Origin: Microbacteriaceae bacterium UBA4731
Lineage (GTDB): Bacteria > Actinomycetota > Actinomycetes > Actinomycetales > Microbacteriaceae
DNA length: 14,686 bases
Direction of reading: 5' to 3'
NCBI GenBank assembly: GCA_002404115.1
Contig: DHJB01000079.1
Span: 1 to 14,686 of the forward strand
Both the position numbers and the translations under genes were made by a program. This document shows positions 1 to 7,356 of the stretch, piece after piece; the stretch's first letter is position 1; every line of letters starts with the position of its first letter. The notes under the pieces were generated by a model. That model had not been told where the DNA came from and did no database searches. It saw nothing but the letters and a program-made list of their open reading frames with translations.

Positions 1-10
1 GCGATACGCG

Positions 11-64
11 GGAGCTGCGCCGCTTCGCGGGAGGCGCGCGCCCCCCGCGAGGCGGCGCAGCTCC
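11..64. terminator. Strong GC-rich hairpin, possible bidirectional terminator
   Basis: Bases 11-31 pair with 44-64. The outer 13 bp (GGAGCTGCGCCGC with its exact complement) are perfect, then come one G-T wobble and 7 further pairs, around a 12-base loop (32-43). The stem is seen directly. It lies about 60 bp past the stop of the minus-strand membrane-protein gene, where a terminator is expected. There is no T-tract on either side, so an intrinsic terminator of the actinobacterial U-less kind is an inference. A dispersed palindromic repeat is the alternative. Confidence 0.5.
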
Positions 65-125
65 AGCGCAGAGGATCAACCCGTGACGTCGCCGGCAGTG
101 CCGGCCGGCCGTGACTGCTTGCCGG

Positions 126-434
126 TCAGGAGTGGCCGGGCACGCCTGTCTTCATGAAGGTGTGCAGCATCCGCCGGTCGCTTTCGGTCCTCGTGCGGGA
201 GAGGACGATGTCGACGGCGACGGACACGATCGCGGCGAGGCCGAGCGAGACCCACCAGATCCAGCCGCCGTCCCACTTCCAGCGGAGCCAGGTCAGCAGC
301 ACCCAGACGACGGATGCGACGGCCGTGCCGATCGCGGGAACCAGCACGGAACCGTGCACCCCGCGACCGGGCAGGAAGTACCGCGCGGCGAGCCCTACCA
401 GGGCCCCGCCGAGGGCCACGAAGAGCAGTTCCAC
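126..434 (-). CDS. Small three-helix membrane protein, unknown function
   Basis: This 102-residue protein starts with GTG at 434. Three hydrophobic stretches are visible, at about residues 3-23, 28-52 and 56-79. The middle and third are Trp-rich (WVLLTWLRW, WIWW). A basic soluble tail of about 20 residues follows (RTRTESDRR). There is no signal peptide or catalytic motif, and I do not recognise a named family. The start lies 9 nt after the stop of the DUF3107 gene, and its AGG ribosome-binding site sits beside that stop, so the two are almost certainly cotranscribed. An inner-membrane location is inferred from the helices. The function is unknown, and a link to the DUF3107 protein rests only on the gene pair. 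Confidence 0.72.
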   Translation of the reverse strand: MELLFVALGGALVGLAARYFLPGRGVHGSVLVPAIGTAVASVVWVLLTWLRWKWDGGWIWWVSLGLAAIVSVAVDIVLSRTRTESDRRMLHTFMKTGVPGHS

Positions 435-443
435 GGGGTGGGC

Positions 444-668
444 CTAAGCGACGAAGCCGACGCGGCGGGAGGTTTCCGAACCCACCTCGACGTAGGCGAG
501 GCCCGCCGTCGGGATGATGTAGACCTTGCCCTTGTCGTCCGAGAGCTTGAGGTAACCGGTCTTGCCGGCGAGGGCAGCGGCCACAGTCTCCTCGATCTCG
601 GTCGCGGGCTGCGAAGTCTCGAAACCAATCTCACGGGGAGAGTTGAAGATGCCAATGCGGATTTCCAC
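444..668 (-). CDS. DUF3107 family protein (TB9.4-like)
   Basis: This is a 74-residue soluble protein. Its opening EIRIGIFNSPREIGFET and its end AYVEVGSETSRRVGF match the small actinobacterial DUF3107 family, which includes mycobacterial Rv3208A/TB9.4; family length is about 75-90 residues. I chose the GTG at 668, not the longer frame up to 737, because the family begins at VEIRIG and because a GAAAGG ribosome-binding site lies 8 nt upstream. The upstream extension reads through the promoter region shared with adnA. It is divergent from adnA and is followed after 9 nt by a membrane-protein gene. The biochemical role is unknown, and no catalytic residues are evident. The family assignment comes from memory of the sequence pattern. 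Confidence 0.88.
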   Translation of the reverse strand: MEIRIGIFNSPREIGFETSQPATEIEETVAAALAGKTGYLKLSDDKGKVYIIPTAGLAYVEVGSETSRRVGFVA

Positions 669-753
669 CAGATGCGCCTTTCGTTGCCTATCCGCCCAGA
701 GTACGACATCACCCCCGACCGGCCCGACACCGTTCACTGTCGGCGCAACAAGC

Positions 754-759
754 TAGCTT
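754..759 (+). promoter_or_regulatory. Likely -10 element of a leaderless adnA promoter
   Basis: The hexamer TAGCTT fits the actinobacterial -10 consensus TANNNT and ends 7 nt before the GTG start of adnA at 767. Transcription would therefore start at or next to the start codon. This explains why only a poor, too-close GGA lies upstream of the GTG. A weak -35-like CGTTCA is at 731-736. No LexA-box-like palindrome was seen in 669-766. Confidence 0.45.
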
Positions 760-766
760 TGGATCC

Positions 767-3700
767 GTGACCATTCCGGGATTCGCGCGCCGCACCGACA
801 CCGACACGAGGGTGGAAGGTGTCACTCTCGAGGGCTCGCAGCTGGCCGTTCTCGGCCTCGCCGACGGCGTGTCGGCCGCGGTGATCGGCGCCCCCGGCAC
901 CGGCAAGACCACCACCCTGATCGAACTCGTCGCCGAGCGTGTGCTGCGGCGCGGGTACTCGCCGAGCGAGGTCCTCGTGCTGTCGCCGACGCGTGCGGGC
1001 GCCACCGAGCTCCGCGACCGGCTCGCCCTCCGCCTGGGCGTGCCGACGAACGGGCCGCTCGCCCGCACCGCAAACTCCGTCGCCTTCCAGATCGTGCGGA
1101 ACGCAGAGGCCCAGGCCGGCGGCCCCAGCCCCACCCTGCTCACCGGCGGCGAACAGGACCAGATCATCGCCGAACTGCTGCAGGGCCATCTGTCCGACGG
1201 GGCAGGCCCGGCCTGGCCGGAGCCGCTCGGCGCGGAGGTCAGGCGGCTGCGGGGCTTCCGCACCGAACTGCGCGACCTCATGATGCGCGCCGTCGAGTAC
1301 GGGGTCACACCCGCGCGGCTGGCAGCCTGGGGCCTCGAGCGGCAGCGGCCCGAGTGGGTTGCGGCGGCGGAATTCATCCGCGGCTACGAAGAAGTGAAGG
1401 ACCAGACCAGGCCGGGCCAGTACGACTCGACCGAGCTGGCCCAATTCGCCGCGGCCGTCGTGCGGGCCGCCCCGGCCGGCCAGGCCGCTGCCGCCACGCT
1501 CGGCACGCTCGCCGGGCTGCGGCTCATCGTGCTCGAAGACGCCCAGGAGGCCACCCAGGCCACCCTCGCCCTGCTGGCCCAGTTCTCCGCGCGCGGCGTT
1601 GTCGTCGTCGCGGTCGGCGACCCGGACATCAGCACCGGCTCGTTCCGCGGCGCCCACCCGGATGCCCTCGGCCGCCTCGGCGCGTACCTGGGCAGCGACC
1701 GGGTACAGACCTTCATCCTCTCCACCGTGCACCGCCACGGCGAGGCCCTGCGTTCGGTGGTCACCGGGATCACCGGCCGGATCGGTGCGGCCGCGGCCGG
1801 CACCCAGCGCTCGGCCGGCGCCCGGCCCGCCCCCGGGCTCGTCGAAACGGTCGTCGCGGCCAGCCCGGCCGAGCAGCTCGCCGTCATCGCCCGCCGGCTG
1901 CGCGAACGGCATGTCATCGGCGGGGTTCCCTGGGGGCGGATGGCGGTGATCGTGCGCACCGGGTCGCTCGTGCCCGCGCTGTCCAAGGGGCTGGCCGCGC
2001 TCGAGGTGCCCACGCAAGTGTCGACGGCCCAGACCGCACTCCGCGACGAACATTCGGTCAGGGCGTTCATCCTCGCCCTCGACGTGACGCTGGGGCGCCG
2101 GCCGCTCGACGCGGCCGCCGCGACCGAGCTGCTGCGCGGACCGCTCGGCGGACTCGACCCGATCACGCTCCGGCGCCTCCGCGCGGCGCTCCGCCAGCAG
2201 GAACTCTCGGCCGAGGGTGGTGGCGACCGCAGCGCAGACGCTCTGGTCCTCGAGGCCCTCCGGGTTCCCGGAGCGCTCACGACGATCGACAACCGCACCG
2301 CGCGGAGGGCCGCCGCGCTCGGCGACAGCCTGCGCCAGGCATCCGCCGAACATGCCGCCGGGGCCACCATCGAGGAGCTGCTCTGGGGCCTGTGGCAGCG
2401 CAGCGGCCTGGCCACCGCCTGGTTCGACCAGTCAAGGGGCACCGGCATCGTCGCTGACGAAGCCAACCACAACCTCGACGCGGTCGTCGCCCTCTTTTCG
2501 GCGGCGCAGCGGTTCGTGGAGCGCACCCCCGCCGCGCCCCCCGTGCTGTTCCTCGAGCATCTCGTGGACACCGACGTGCCCGAAGACACCCTGGCGCCGC
2601 GCGCGCTCGGCGAGGCCGTCGTCGTCTCCACCCCGAGCGGAACCATCGGCCGCGAATTCGACGTCGTCGTGCTCGCCGGCGTGCAGGAAAACGTGTGGCC
2701 GGACCTGCGCATCCGCGGTTCGCTGCTCGGTGCAGGGGACCTCGCCGCGCACGCCGCCAACCCGCACGCCGCCAACCCGCACGCCGTCGACCAGCACGGT
2801 GGCGACAAGCACGGTGGCGATATAGTCGCCGACGGGCGCACGGCGGTGCTGCACGACGAACTGCGGATGTTCGCTCAGGCCGCCTCGCGCGCCACGACCG
2901 AGCTGCTCGTGATGGCGATCGACAACGAGGACAACCAGCCGTCAGTCTTCCTCCGGCTGCTGCCGGAGATGGACCCGGCCGCGAACGCTGCCGCCGTCGC
3001 CCGGTACCCGCTGTCGCTGCGCGGGATGGTCGGCCGGCTGCGCCGCGACCTCGCGTCGTCGGTCAGGCATGCCGGCGCCGACGACCTCACGACCAGACGA
3101 GCGAAGGATGCCGCGGCCACGCTCGCCCGCCTCGCCAGGGAGAACGTCACCGGGGCCGACCCCCACGAGTGGTACGGGCTCACCGAGCAGAGCACGGAGC
3201 GGCCGCTCAACGACCCGGAGGCCGGCGACGGCCCGGTGCGCGTCTCGCCGTCGAAGATGTCGTCGTTCGAAACCTGCCCGCTGCACTGGATGATCGGCCA
3301 GCTCGGCGGCGGCGGCACGAACACCGCGGCGAACCTCGGCACGATCATCCACACGGTGATGGAGGATGCCGTCAGCTTCAGCCCCGAGTCGCTGTGGACC
3401 GAGGTCGAAGCGCGCTGGGGGGAACTCGTCTTCGACGCCGACTGGCAATCCCAGGTGCAGAAGAAGGAGGCGCGCGCCCTCACCGACCGGCTCGCCGCCT
3501 ACCTGCGCGACTCCGAGCAGGCCGGAACCAGCCTGCTCAGCGCCGAGGGCCGGTTCACCCTCGACGTCGGCGGGGCGGTCCTCTCCGGAACCATCGACCG
3601 GGTCGAACGGCTGGCCGACGGCCGCGCCGTGATCGTCGACCTCAAGACGGGCAAGTCGGACCCGACCAGCGACGCCGGCGTCGCCGACCATCCGCAGCTC

Positions 3701-3994
3701 GGCGCCTACCAGCTCGCGTTCCACGACGACGCGATCGCCGGGGTCGAACCGGGGATGGAGCTCGCCGGGGCCCGGCTGGTGATCGTGTCGTCCGGCACCC
3801 AGAAACAGAACTACCGCAATCCCCTCCAGAAGGCGTTCACCCCCGACGAGCTCGACGTCTTCCGGGCGCGGGTCGTGAAAGACGCCGCCGGCATGGGACA
3901 GGCCGTCTTCGTCGCCGAAATCGCGAACCACTGCCTCGACCCGAGGTCGTACGGATCGTGCCGCATCCACGTCATCAAGCAGGTCAGCTCATGA
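767..3994 (+). CDS. adnA: AdnA-type subunit of AdnAB helicase-nuclease
   Basis: This 1075-residue protein has a UvrD-like motor followed by a RecB-type PD-(D/E)XK nuclease domain. In mycobacteria AdnA pairs with AdnB to resect DNA double-strand breaks. Walker A is intact (GAPGTGKT, K47). Other motor motifs are degenerate: Walker B reads LEDAQE (E257-D258) instead of DEYQD, motif III reads GDPDISTGSFRGA without the usual Gln, motif V reads STPSGTIGREFD, and motif VI is DELRMFAQAASRA. The nuclease half keeps H862 in GTIIH, D944 in GTIDR, and D958/K960 in VDLKTGK. Three cysteines resemble an AddB-type Fe-S site (C837, C1056, C1065). A His-periodic repeat occupies residues 662-686. The start is GTG at 767, probably leaderless. 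The stop overlaps the adnB start (ATGA). Being first in the pair and having the degenerate motor both fit AdnA rather than AdnB. Confidence 0.9.
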   Translation: MTIPGFARRTDTDTRVEGVTLEGSQLAVLGLADGVSAAVIGAPGTGKTTTLIELVAERVLRRGYSPSEVLVLSPTRAGATELRDRLALRLGVPTNGPLARTANSVAFQIVRNAEAQAGGPSPTLLTGGEQDQIIAELLQGHLSDGAGPAWPEPLGAEVRRLRGFRTELRDLMMRAVEYGVTPARLAAWGLERQRPEWVAAAEFIRGYEEVKDQTRPGQYDSTELAQFAAAVVRAAPAGQAAAATLGTLAGLRLIVLEDAQEATQATLALLAQFSARGVVVVAVGDPDISTGSFRGAHPDALGRLGAYLGSDRVQTFILSTVHRHGEALRSVVTGITGRIGAAAAGTQRSAGARPAPGLVETVVAASPAEQLAVIARRLRERHVIGGVPWGRMAVIVRTGSLVPALSKGLAALEVPTQVSTAQTALRDEHSVRAFILALDVTLGRRPLDAAAATELLRGPLGGLDPITLRRLRAALRQQELSAEGGGDRSADALVLEALRVPGALTTIDNRTARRAAALGDSLRQASAEHAAGATIEELLWGLWQRSGLATAWFDQSRGTGIVADEANHNLDAVVALFSAAQRFVERTPAAPPVLFLEHLVDTDVPEDTLAPRALGEAVVVSTPSGTIGREFDVVVLAGVQENVWPDLRIRGSLLGAGDLAAHAANPHAANPHAVDQHGGDKHGGDIVADGRTAVLHDELRMFAQAASRATTELLVMAIDNEDNQPSVFLRLLPEMDPAANAAAVARYPLSLRGMVGRLRRDLASSVRHAGADDLTTRRAKDAAATLARLARENVTGADPHEWYGLTEQSTERPLNDPEAGDGPVRVSPSKMSSFETCPLHWMIGQLGGGGTNTAANLGTIIHTVMEDAVSFSPESLWTEVEARWGELVFDADWQSQVQKKEARALTDRLAAYLRDSEQAGTSLLSAEGRFTLDVGGAVLSGTIDRVERLADGRAVIVDLKTGKSDPTSDAGVADHPQLGAYQLAFHDDAIAGVEPGMELAGARLVIVSSGTQKQNYRNPLQKAFTPDELDVFRARVVKDAAGMGQAVFVAEIANHCLDPRSYGSCRIHVIKQVSS
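2750..2824 (+). repeat. Five 15-bp tandem units encoding His-led pentapeptides in adnA
   Basis: Five consecutive 15-bp units each begin with CAC and encode HAANP, HAANP, HAVDQ, HGGDK and HGGDI (residues 662-686). Units 1 and 2 are identical in DNA, units 4 and 5 nearly so. His falls at every fifth residue (662, 667, 672, 677, 682). The array sits between helicase motifs V and VI, in a loop expected to tolerate insertions. Because units are multiples of three, copy-number change would keep the frame. Confidence 0.9.
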
Positions 3995-6900
3995 GCATCC
4001 CCGTTCCCGGCATCCCCGTTTCCGGCATCTCCGCCCTGCAGATCGCCGAGGCGCTGGAGATGTTCCCGCCGACAGCCGAGCAGCGCGCCGTCATCGAGGC
4101 GCCGCTGGCGCCCACCCTCGTCGTCGCAGGCGCCGGCAGCGGCAAGACCGAGACCATGGCGAACCGGGTGCTCTGGCTGCTCGCGAACGGGCACGCCCGC
4201 CCCGACCAGATCCTCGGCCTCACCTTCACCCGCAAGGCAGCGGGGGAGCTGGCCGAGCGCATCAACGGCCGCATCCGGCAACTGGACGCGGCCGGGCTGA
4301 TGCCCACCGCGGCGCCGGACGGCACCGAGCCGGGCATCGACTCGTCCGACCTGTTCAATGCCCCCGCGGTCTCCACCTACAACTCCTTCGCCAGCCGGAT
4401 CTTCACCGACAACGCGCTGCTGCTCGGGCGCGAGCCCGAATCGGTGCTCCTCTCCGAGACATCCGCCTGGCTGCTCGCCCGGCGTGTGGTCGTCGAGCAC
4501 GGCGACGGGCGCCTCGTGGCGTTCGGCAAGAACCTCGACGCGGTGACGGATGCCGTGCTGCAGCTCAGCCGGGCGCTCTCCGAGAACCCGCCGCCCTACC
4601 GGCCCGGCGAGCCGTCGACCCCGCACGACCTCCCCAGGCTGGCTGGCGGTTTCGACTATCTCCTCGACTTGCCCTACGGGCCGCCGCGCAAGAAGATCCC
4701 GTACGGCTCGGTCGTCGACTCGATAGCGGCGGTCGCCCCGCTGCCGGTCCTGGCCGACCTGGCCGATGTCTACGGGCAGGAGAAACGACGGCTGGGCCTG
4801 ATCGAGTTCTCCGACCAGGTTGCCCTCGCGCTGCAGGTCTGCCAGAAGGTCGAGCGGGTCGTGACGAGCGCCCGGGACCGGCACCGGGTCGTGCTGCTCG
4901 ACGAATACCAGGACACCTCAGTGCTGCAGACCGAACTCCTCCGCACCCTCTTCGCCCACCACCCGGTCATGGCCGTCGGCGACCCGCACCAGTCGATCTA
5001 CGGCTGGCGCGGCGCCAGCTCCGCGAACCTGCTCGGCTTCTCCCGCGACTTCGCTGACCTGCCCAACAGCCAGGCGCCGTCGATGTCGCTGTCCTACACC
5101 TGGCGGAACCCGGTCGCGGTGCTCGAAGCGGCCAATGCCCTCGTCGCTCCGCTGAGTGAGGCGCTCCGGGCGAAGCCGAACGGCATCCAGGTGGAAACGC
5201 TCAAGGTGCCGGGCGGTAAGGCAACCGGCCGGGTGCAGGCGCGGATGACCGAGACGATCGCCGAGGAGGCGGCCGGGATCGCCCGCTGGTTCGCCGAGCG
5301 GATCGGGGTAGAGGGCGCGGCCACGGGTGCCATGCTGTTCCGGGCCCGGCGCGACATGGAGTTCTTCGCCGAGGTGCTGCACGAGCACGGCGTCAAGGCG
5401 CACGTGCTCGGCCTCGGCGGGCTGCTGTCGACACCGGAGGTCGCCGACGTGGTCAGCGTGCTCCGGGTCGTGCACGATCCAGCGGCCGGAAGCGAGCTCA
5501 TCCGGCTGCTCTCCGGCGGGCGCTGGCGGATCGGCCCCCGCGACCTGCAGGCCCTGTCCGGCGTTGCCGGCTGGCTCGCGTCGCACGACTGGGCCCAGAA
5601 GGTGGTCAGCGACGAGGTCAGGCAGCGGATGCGCGCATCCGTCGCCGGTGATGACGGCAGCTCGCTGGTCGACGCCCTCGACTTCGTCGCGACCGCCCCC
5701 GAGAATCATGGCCAGCTCGCCGGCTTCAGCCCCGAGGGCCGCGGCCGCGTGCGGGACGCCGGCCGGCACCTCGCCTGGTTGCGCGGCAGGGCGGGCCTGC
5801 CCCTGCTCGACTTCGTTCGCCTGATCGAGCAGGAGCTCCTGCTCGACGTCGAACTGGTCGCCAACGACAGCAACGGGCTGGGGCTGGCGAACCTGTACGC
5901 GTTCCACGACAACGTCGCCGCGTTCCTCGACAGCGACGAGCACGGCACGCTGGGCAGCTTCCTGCGCTGGCTCGGCCGCGCCGAACGGCAGGACGACATG
6001 GGCCCGCGCGGCGAGGCAGGGGAGCCCGGCACGGTGCAGCTGCTGACCGTCCACGGCGCCAAGGGGCTCGAGTGGGACTTCGTGGCCATCCCCAACCTCA
6101 CCGAGAAGAGCCTGCCGGCCGCGTCGCGGGAGACCGCCGGCTGGCTCCGCTTCGGCGAACTCCCCTACCCGTTCCGCGGGGACCGGGCCGAGCTGCCCGA
6201 GCTGCGCTGGCGGAACCACGAAACCCAGCAGTCCTACGACGAGGAATTCACGGCGTTCAAGGCCGAGCTGGCCGCACGCCACGAGGCAGAGGAACGGCGC
6301 CTCATCTACGTCGCGACGACCAGGGCCCAGCAGGAGCTGCTGCTCACCGGGTCGTTCTGGGCCGCCGGCAGCACCGTGCGCACCCCCAGCCGGTACCTCA
6401 CCGAGCTCGCCGCAGCTGGACTGATTGAGCCGCTGCCGGAAGGCAGCGCCACCGAGGAGAAACCCGACATCGACGGCGACGGCACCGAGCAATGGCCCTT
6501 CGACCCGCTCGGCACCCGCCGCGCGGTCGTCGAGGCCGCGGCCGGCCTCGTGCGCGCCGCCGGCGCCGGGGCGACGGATGTGCACACGCTGTGGTCCGAG
6601 GACGTCACCCTCCTCCTCGAGGAACGCGCGCTCCGCCAGGCCGGGGCCGGGCTCATGCCGCTGCCCACCCGCATCCCGGCGTCACGGTTCAAGGACTACG
6701 TCGACGACCCGGCCGGGGTCGCGGCCCGGCTGCGGCGCCCCATGCCGGAGAAACCGTACCGCGCCACCCGGCTCGGCACCCTGTTCCACTCCTGGGTGGA
6801 GCAGCGCTCCGGCGGAGCGATCTCCGGGGACCTCGTCGACGCGGGTTTCGACGAGCTGGACCGGGATCCGGAGCAGGGCCGGCCGCTCGAAGCCGACCAG

Positions 6901-7356
6901 CTCGAGACCTTCAAGGCCACGTTCGAGCGGTCGCAGTGGGCCGGCCTGAGGCCGGAGGAGGTGGAGATCGAGATCCACCACGTGATGGCCGGGCAGGTGT
7001 TCATCTGCAAGCTCGACGCGGTGTACCGCACCGAGGCGGGCTACCAGGTGGTGGACTGGAAGACCGGGAAGGCACCCAGGGACGCCGCCGACCTCGAGCT
7101 CAAGCAGACCCAGCTGGCCCTGTACCGGCTTGCCTACGCGCGTTGGAAGGGCATCGACCCGGAGCGTGTCGACGCGGTGTTCTACTTCGTCGCCGACGAC
7201 ACGATCGTCACCCCAGACCGGCTCTATTCGGAGGACGACCTCGTGGCGGCCTGGTCGTCGGTGTCCGCGTCGCTGTCGGGCGACACGGTGTGGACCGGCC
7301 CGGTCATCGCATCCGCGTCGTCGAAGTCGCCGGAGCCGAGGCCCGAGAGGTCGTAG
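3991..7356 (+). CDS. adnB: AdnB-type subunit of AdnAB helicase-nuclease
   Basis: This 1121-residue protein has a complete UvrD-like SF1A motor: Walker A GAGSGKT (K52), motif Ia GLTFTRKAA, Walker B DEYQD (304-308), motif III GDPHQSIYGWRGA, motif IV YTWRN, motif V TVHGAKGLEWD, and motif VI YVATTRA (773-779, R778). The C-terminal PD-(D/E)XK nuclease shows GTLFH (H933), D1009 in CKLDAV, D1022/K1024 in VVDWKTGK, then QTQLALYRLAY. In mycobacteria AdnB is the lead motor and one of two nucleases of the AdnAB complex. The ATG at 3991 overlaps the adnA stop by 4 bp, implying translational coupling. The reading frame is open upstream to 2695, but that part is the shadow of adnA. The N-terminus carries a short IPVPG/IPVSG duplication. 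The last 43 residues overlap the opposite-strand APH-like gene. Confidence 0.92.
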   Translation: MSIPVPGIPVSGISALQIAEALEMFPPTAEQRAVIEAPLAPTLVVAGAGSGKTETMANRVLWLLANGHARPDQILGLTFTRKAAGELAERINGRIRQLDAAGLMPTAAPDGTEPGIDSSDLFNAPAVSTYNSFASRIFTDNALLLGREPESVLLSETSAWLLARRVVVEHGDGRLVAFGKNLDAVTDAVLQLSRALSENPPPYRPGEPSTPHDLPRLAGGFDYLLDLPYGPPRKKIPYGSVVDSIAAVAPLPVLADLADVYGQEKRRLGLIEFSDQVALALQVCQKVERVVTSARDRHRVVLLDEYQDTSVLQTELLRTLFAHHPVMAVGDPHQSIYGWRGASSANLLGFSRDFADLPNSQAPSMSLSYTWRNPVAVLEAANALVAPLSEALRAKPNGIQVETLKVPGGKATGRVQARMTETIAEEAAGIARWFAERIGVEGAATGAMLFRARRDMEFFAEVLHEHGVKAHVLGLGGLLSTPEVADVVSVLRVVHDPAAGSELIRLLSGGRWRIGPRDLQALSGVAGWLASHDWAQKVVSDEVRQRMRASVAGDDGSSLVDALDFVATAPENHGQLAGFSPEGRGRVRDAGRHLAWLRGRAGLPLLDFVRLIEQELLLDVELVANDSNGLGLANLYAFHDNVAAFLDSDEHGTLGSFLRWLGRAERQDDMGPRGEAGEPGTVQLLTVHGAKGLEWDFVAIPNLTEKSLPAASRETAGWLRFGELPYPFRGDRAELPELRWRNHETQQSYDEEFTAFKAELAARHEAEERRLIYVATTRAQQELLLTGSFWAAGSTVRTPSRYLTELAAAGLIEPLPEGSATEEKPDIDGDGTEQWPFDPLGTRRAVVEAAAGLVRAAGAGATDVHTLWSEDVTLLLEERALRQAGAGLMPLPTRIPASRFKDYVDDPAGVAARLRRPMPEKPYRATRLGTLFHSWVEQRSGGAISGDLVDAGFDELDRDPEQGRPLEADQLETFKATFERSQWAGLRPEEVEIEIHHVMAGQVFICKLDAVYRTEAGYQVVDWKTGKAPRDAADLELKQTQLALYRLAYARWKGIDPERVDAVFYFVADDTIVTPDRLYSEDDLVAAWSSVSASLSGDTVWTGPVIASASSKSPEPRPERS
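3997..4026 (+). repeat. 15-bp direct duplication at adnB N-terminus
   Basis: Two adjacent 15-bp units differ at one base and encode IPVPG and IPVSG at residues 3-12 of AdnB; a third partial unit (IS) follows. They sit just before the conserved FPPTAEQRAVIEAP helicase start. The region is outside any motor motif, so it is probably a neutral slippage product. Confidence 0.75.

Noticed and set aside
669..766. LexA/SOS box controlling adnA
   Set aside because: Only a single GTTC half-site is seen; no GAAC/GTTC palindrome with proper spacing.
734..2353. Long minus-strand open frame opposite adnA
   Set aside because: High GC keeps antisense frames open; the translation is low-complexity Gly/Arg/Glu-rich with no domain, and it lies wholly opposite a well-supported gene.
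2695..3990. N-terminal extension of the adnB frame
   Set aside because: Arg/Ala/Pro-rich out-of-frame reading of adnA; the ATG at 3991 with ATGA overlap and conserved motifs just after it is the real start.
4918..6585. Minus-strand frame of 555 codons opposite adnB
   Set aside because: Antisense shadow of clear helicase motifs; composition is unlike a folded protein.
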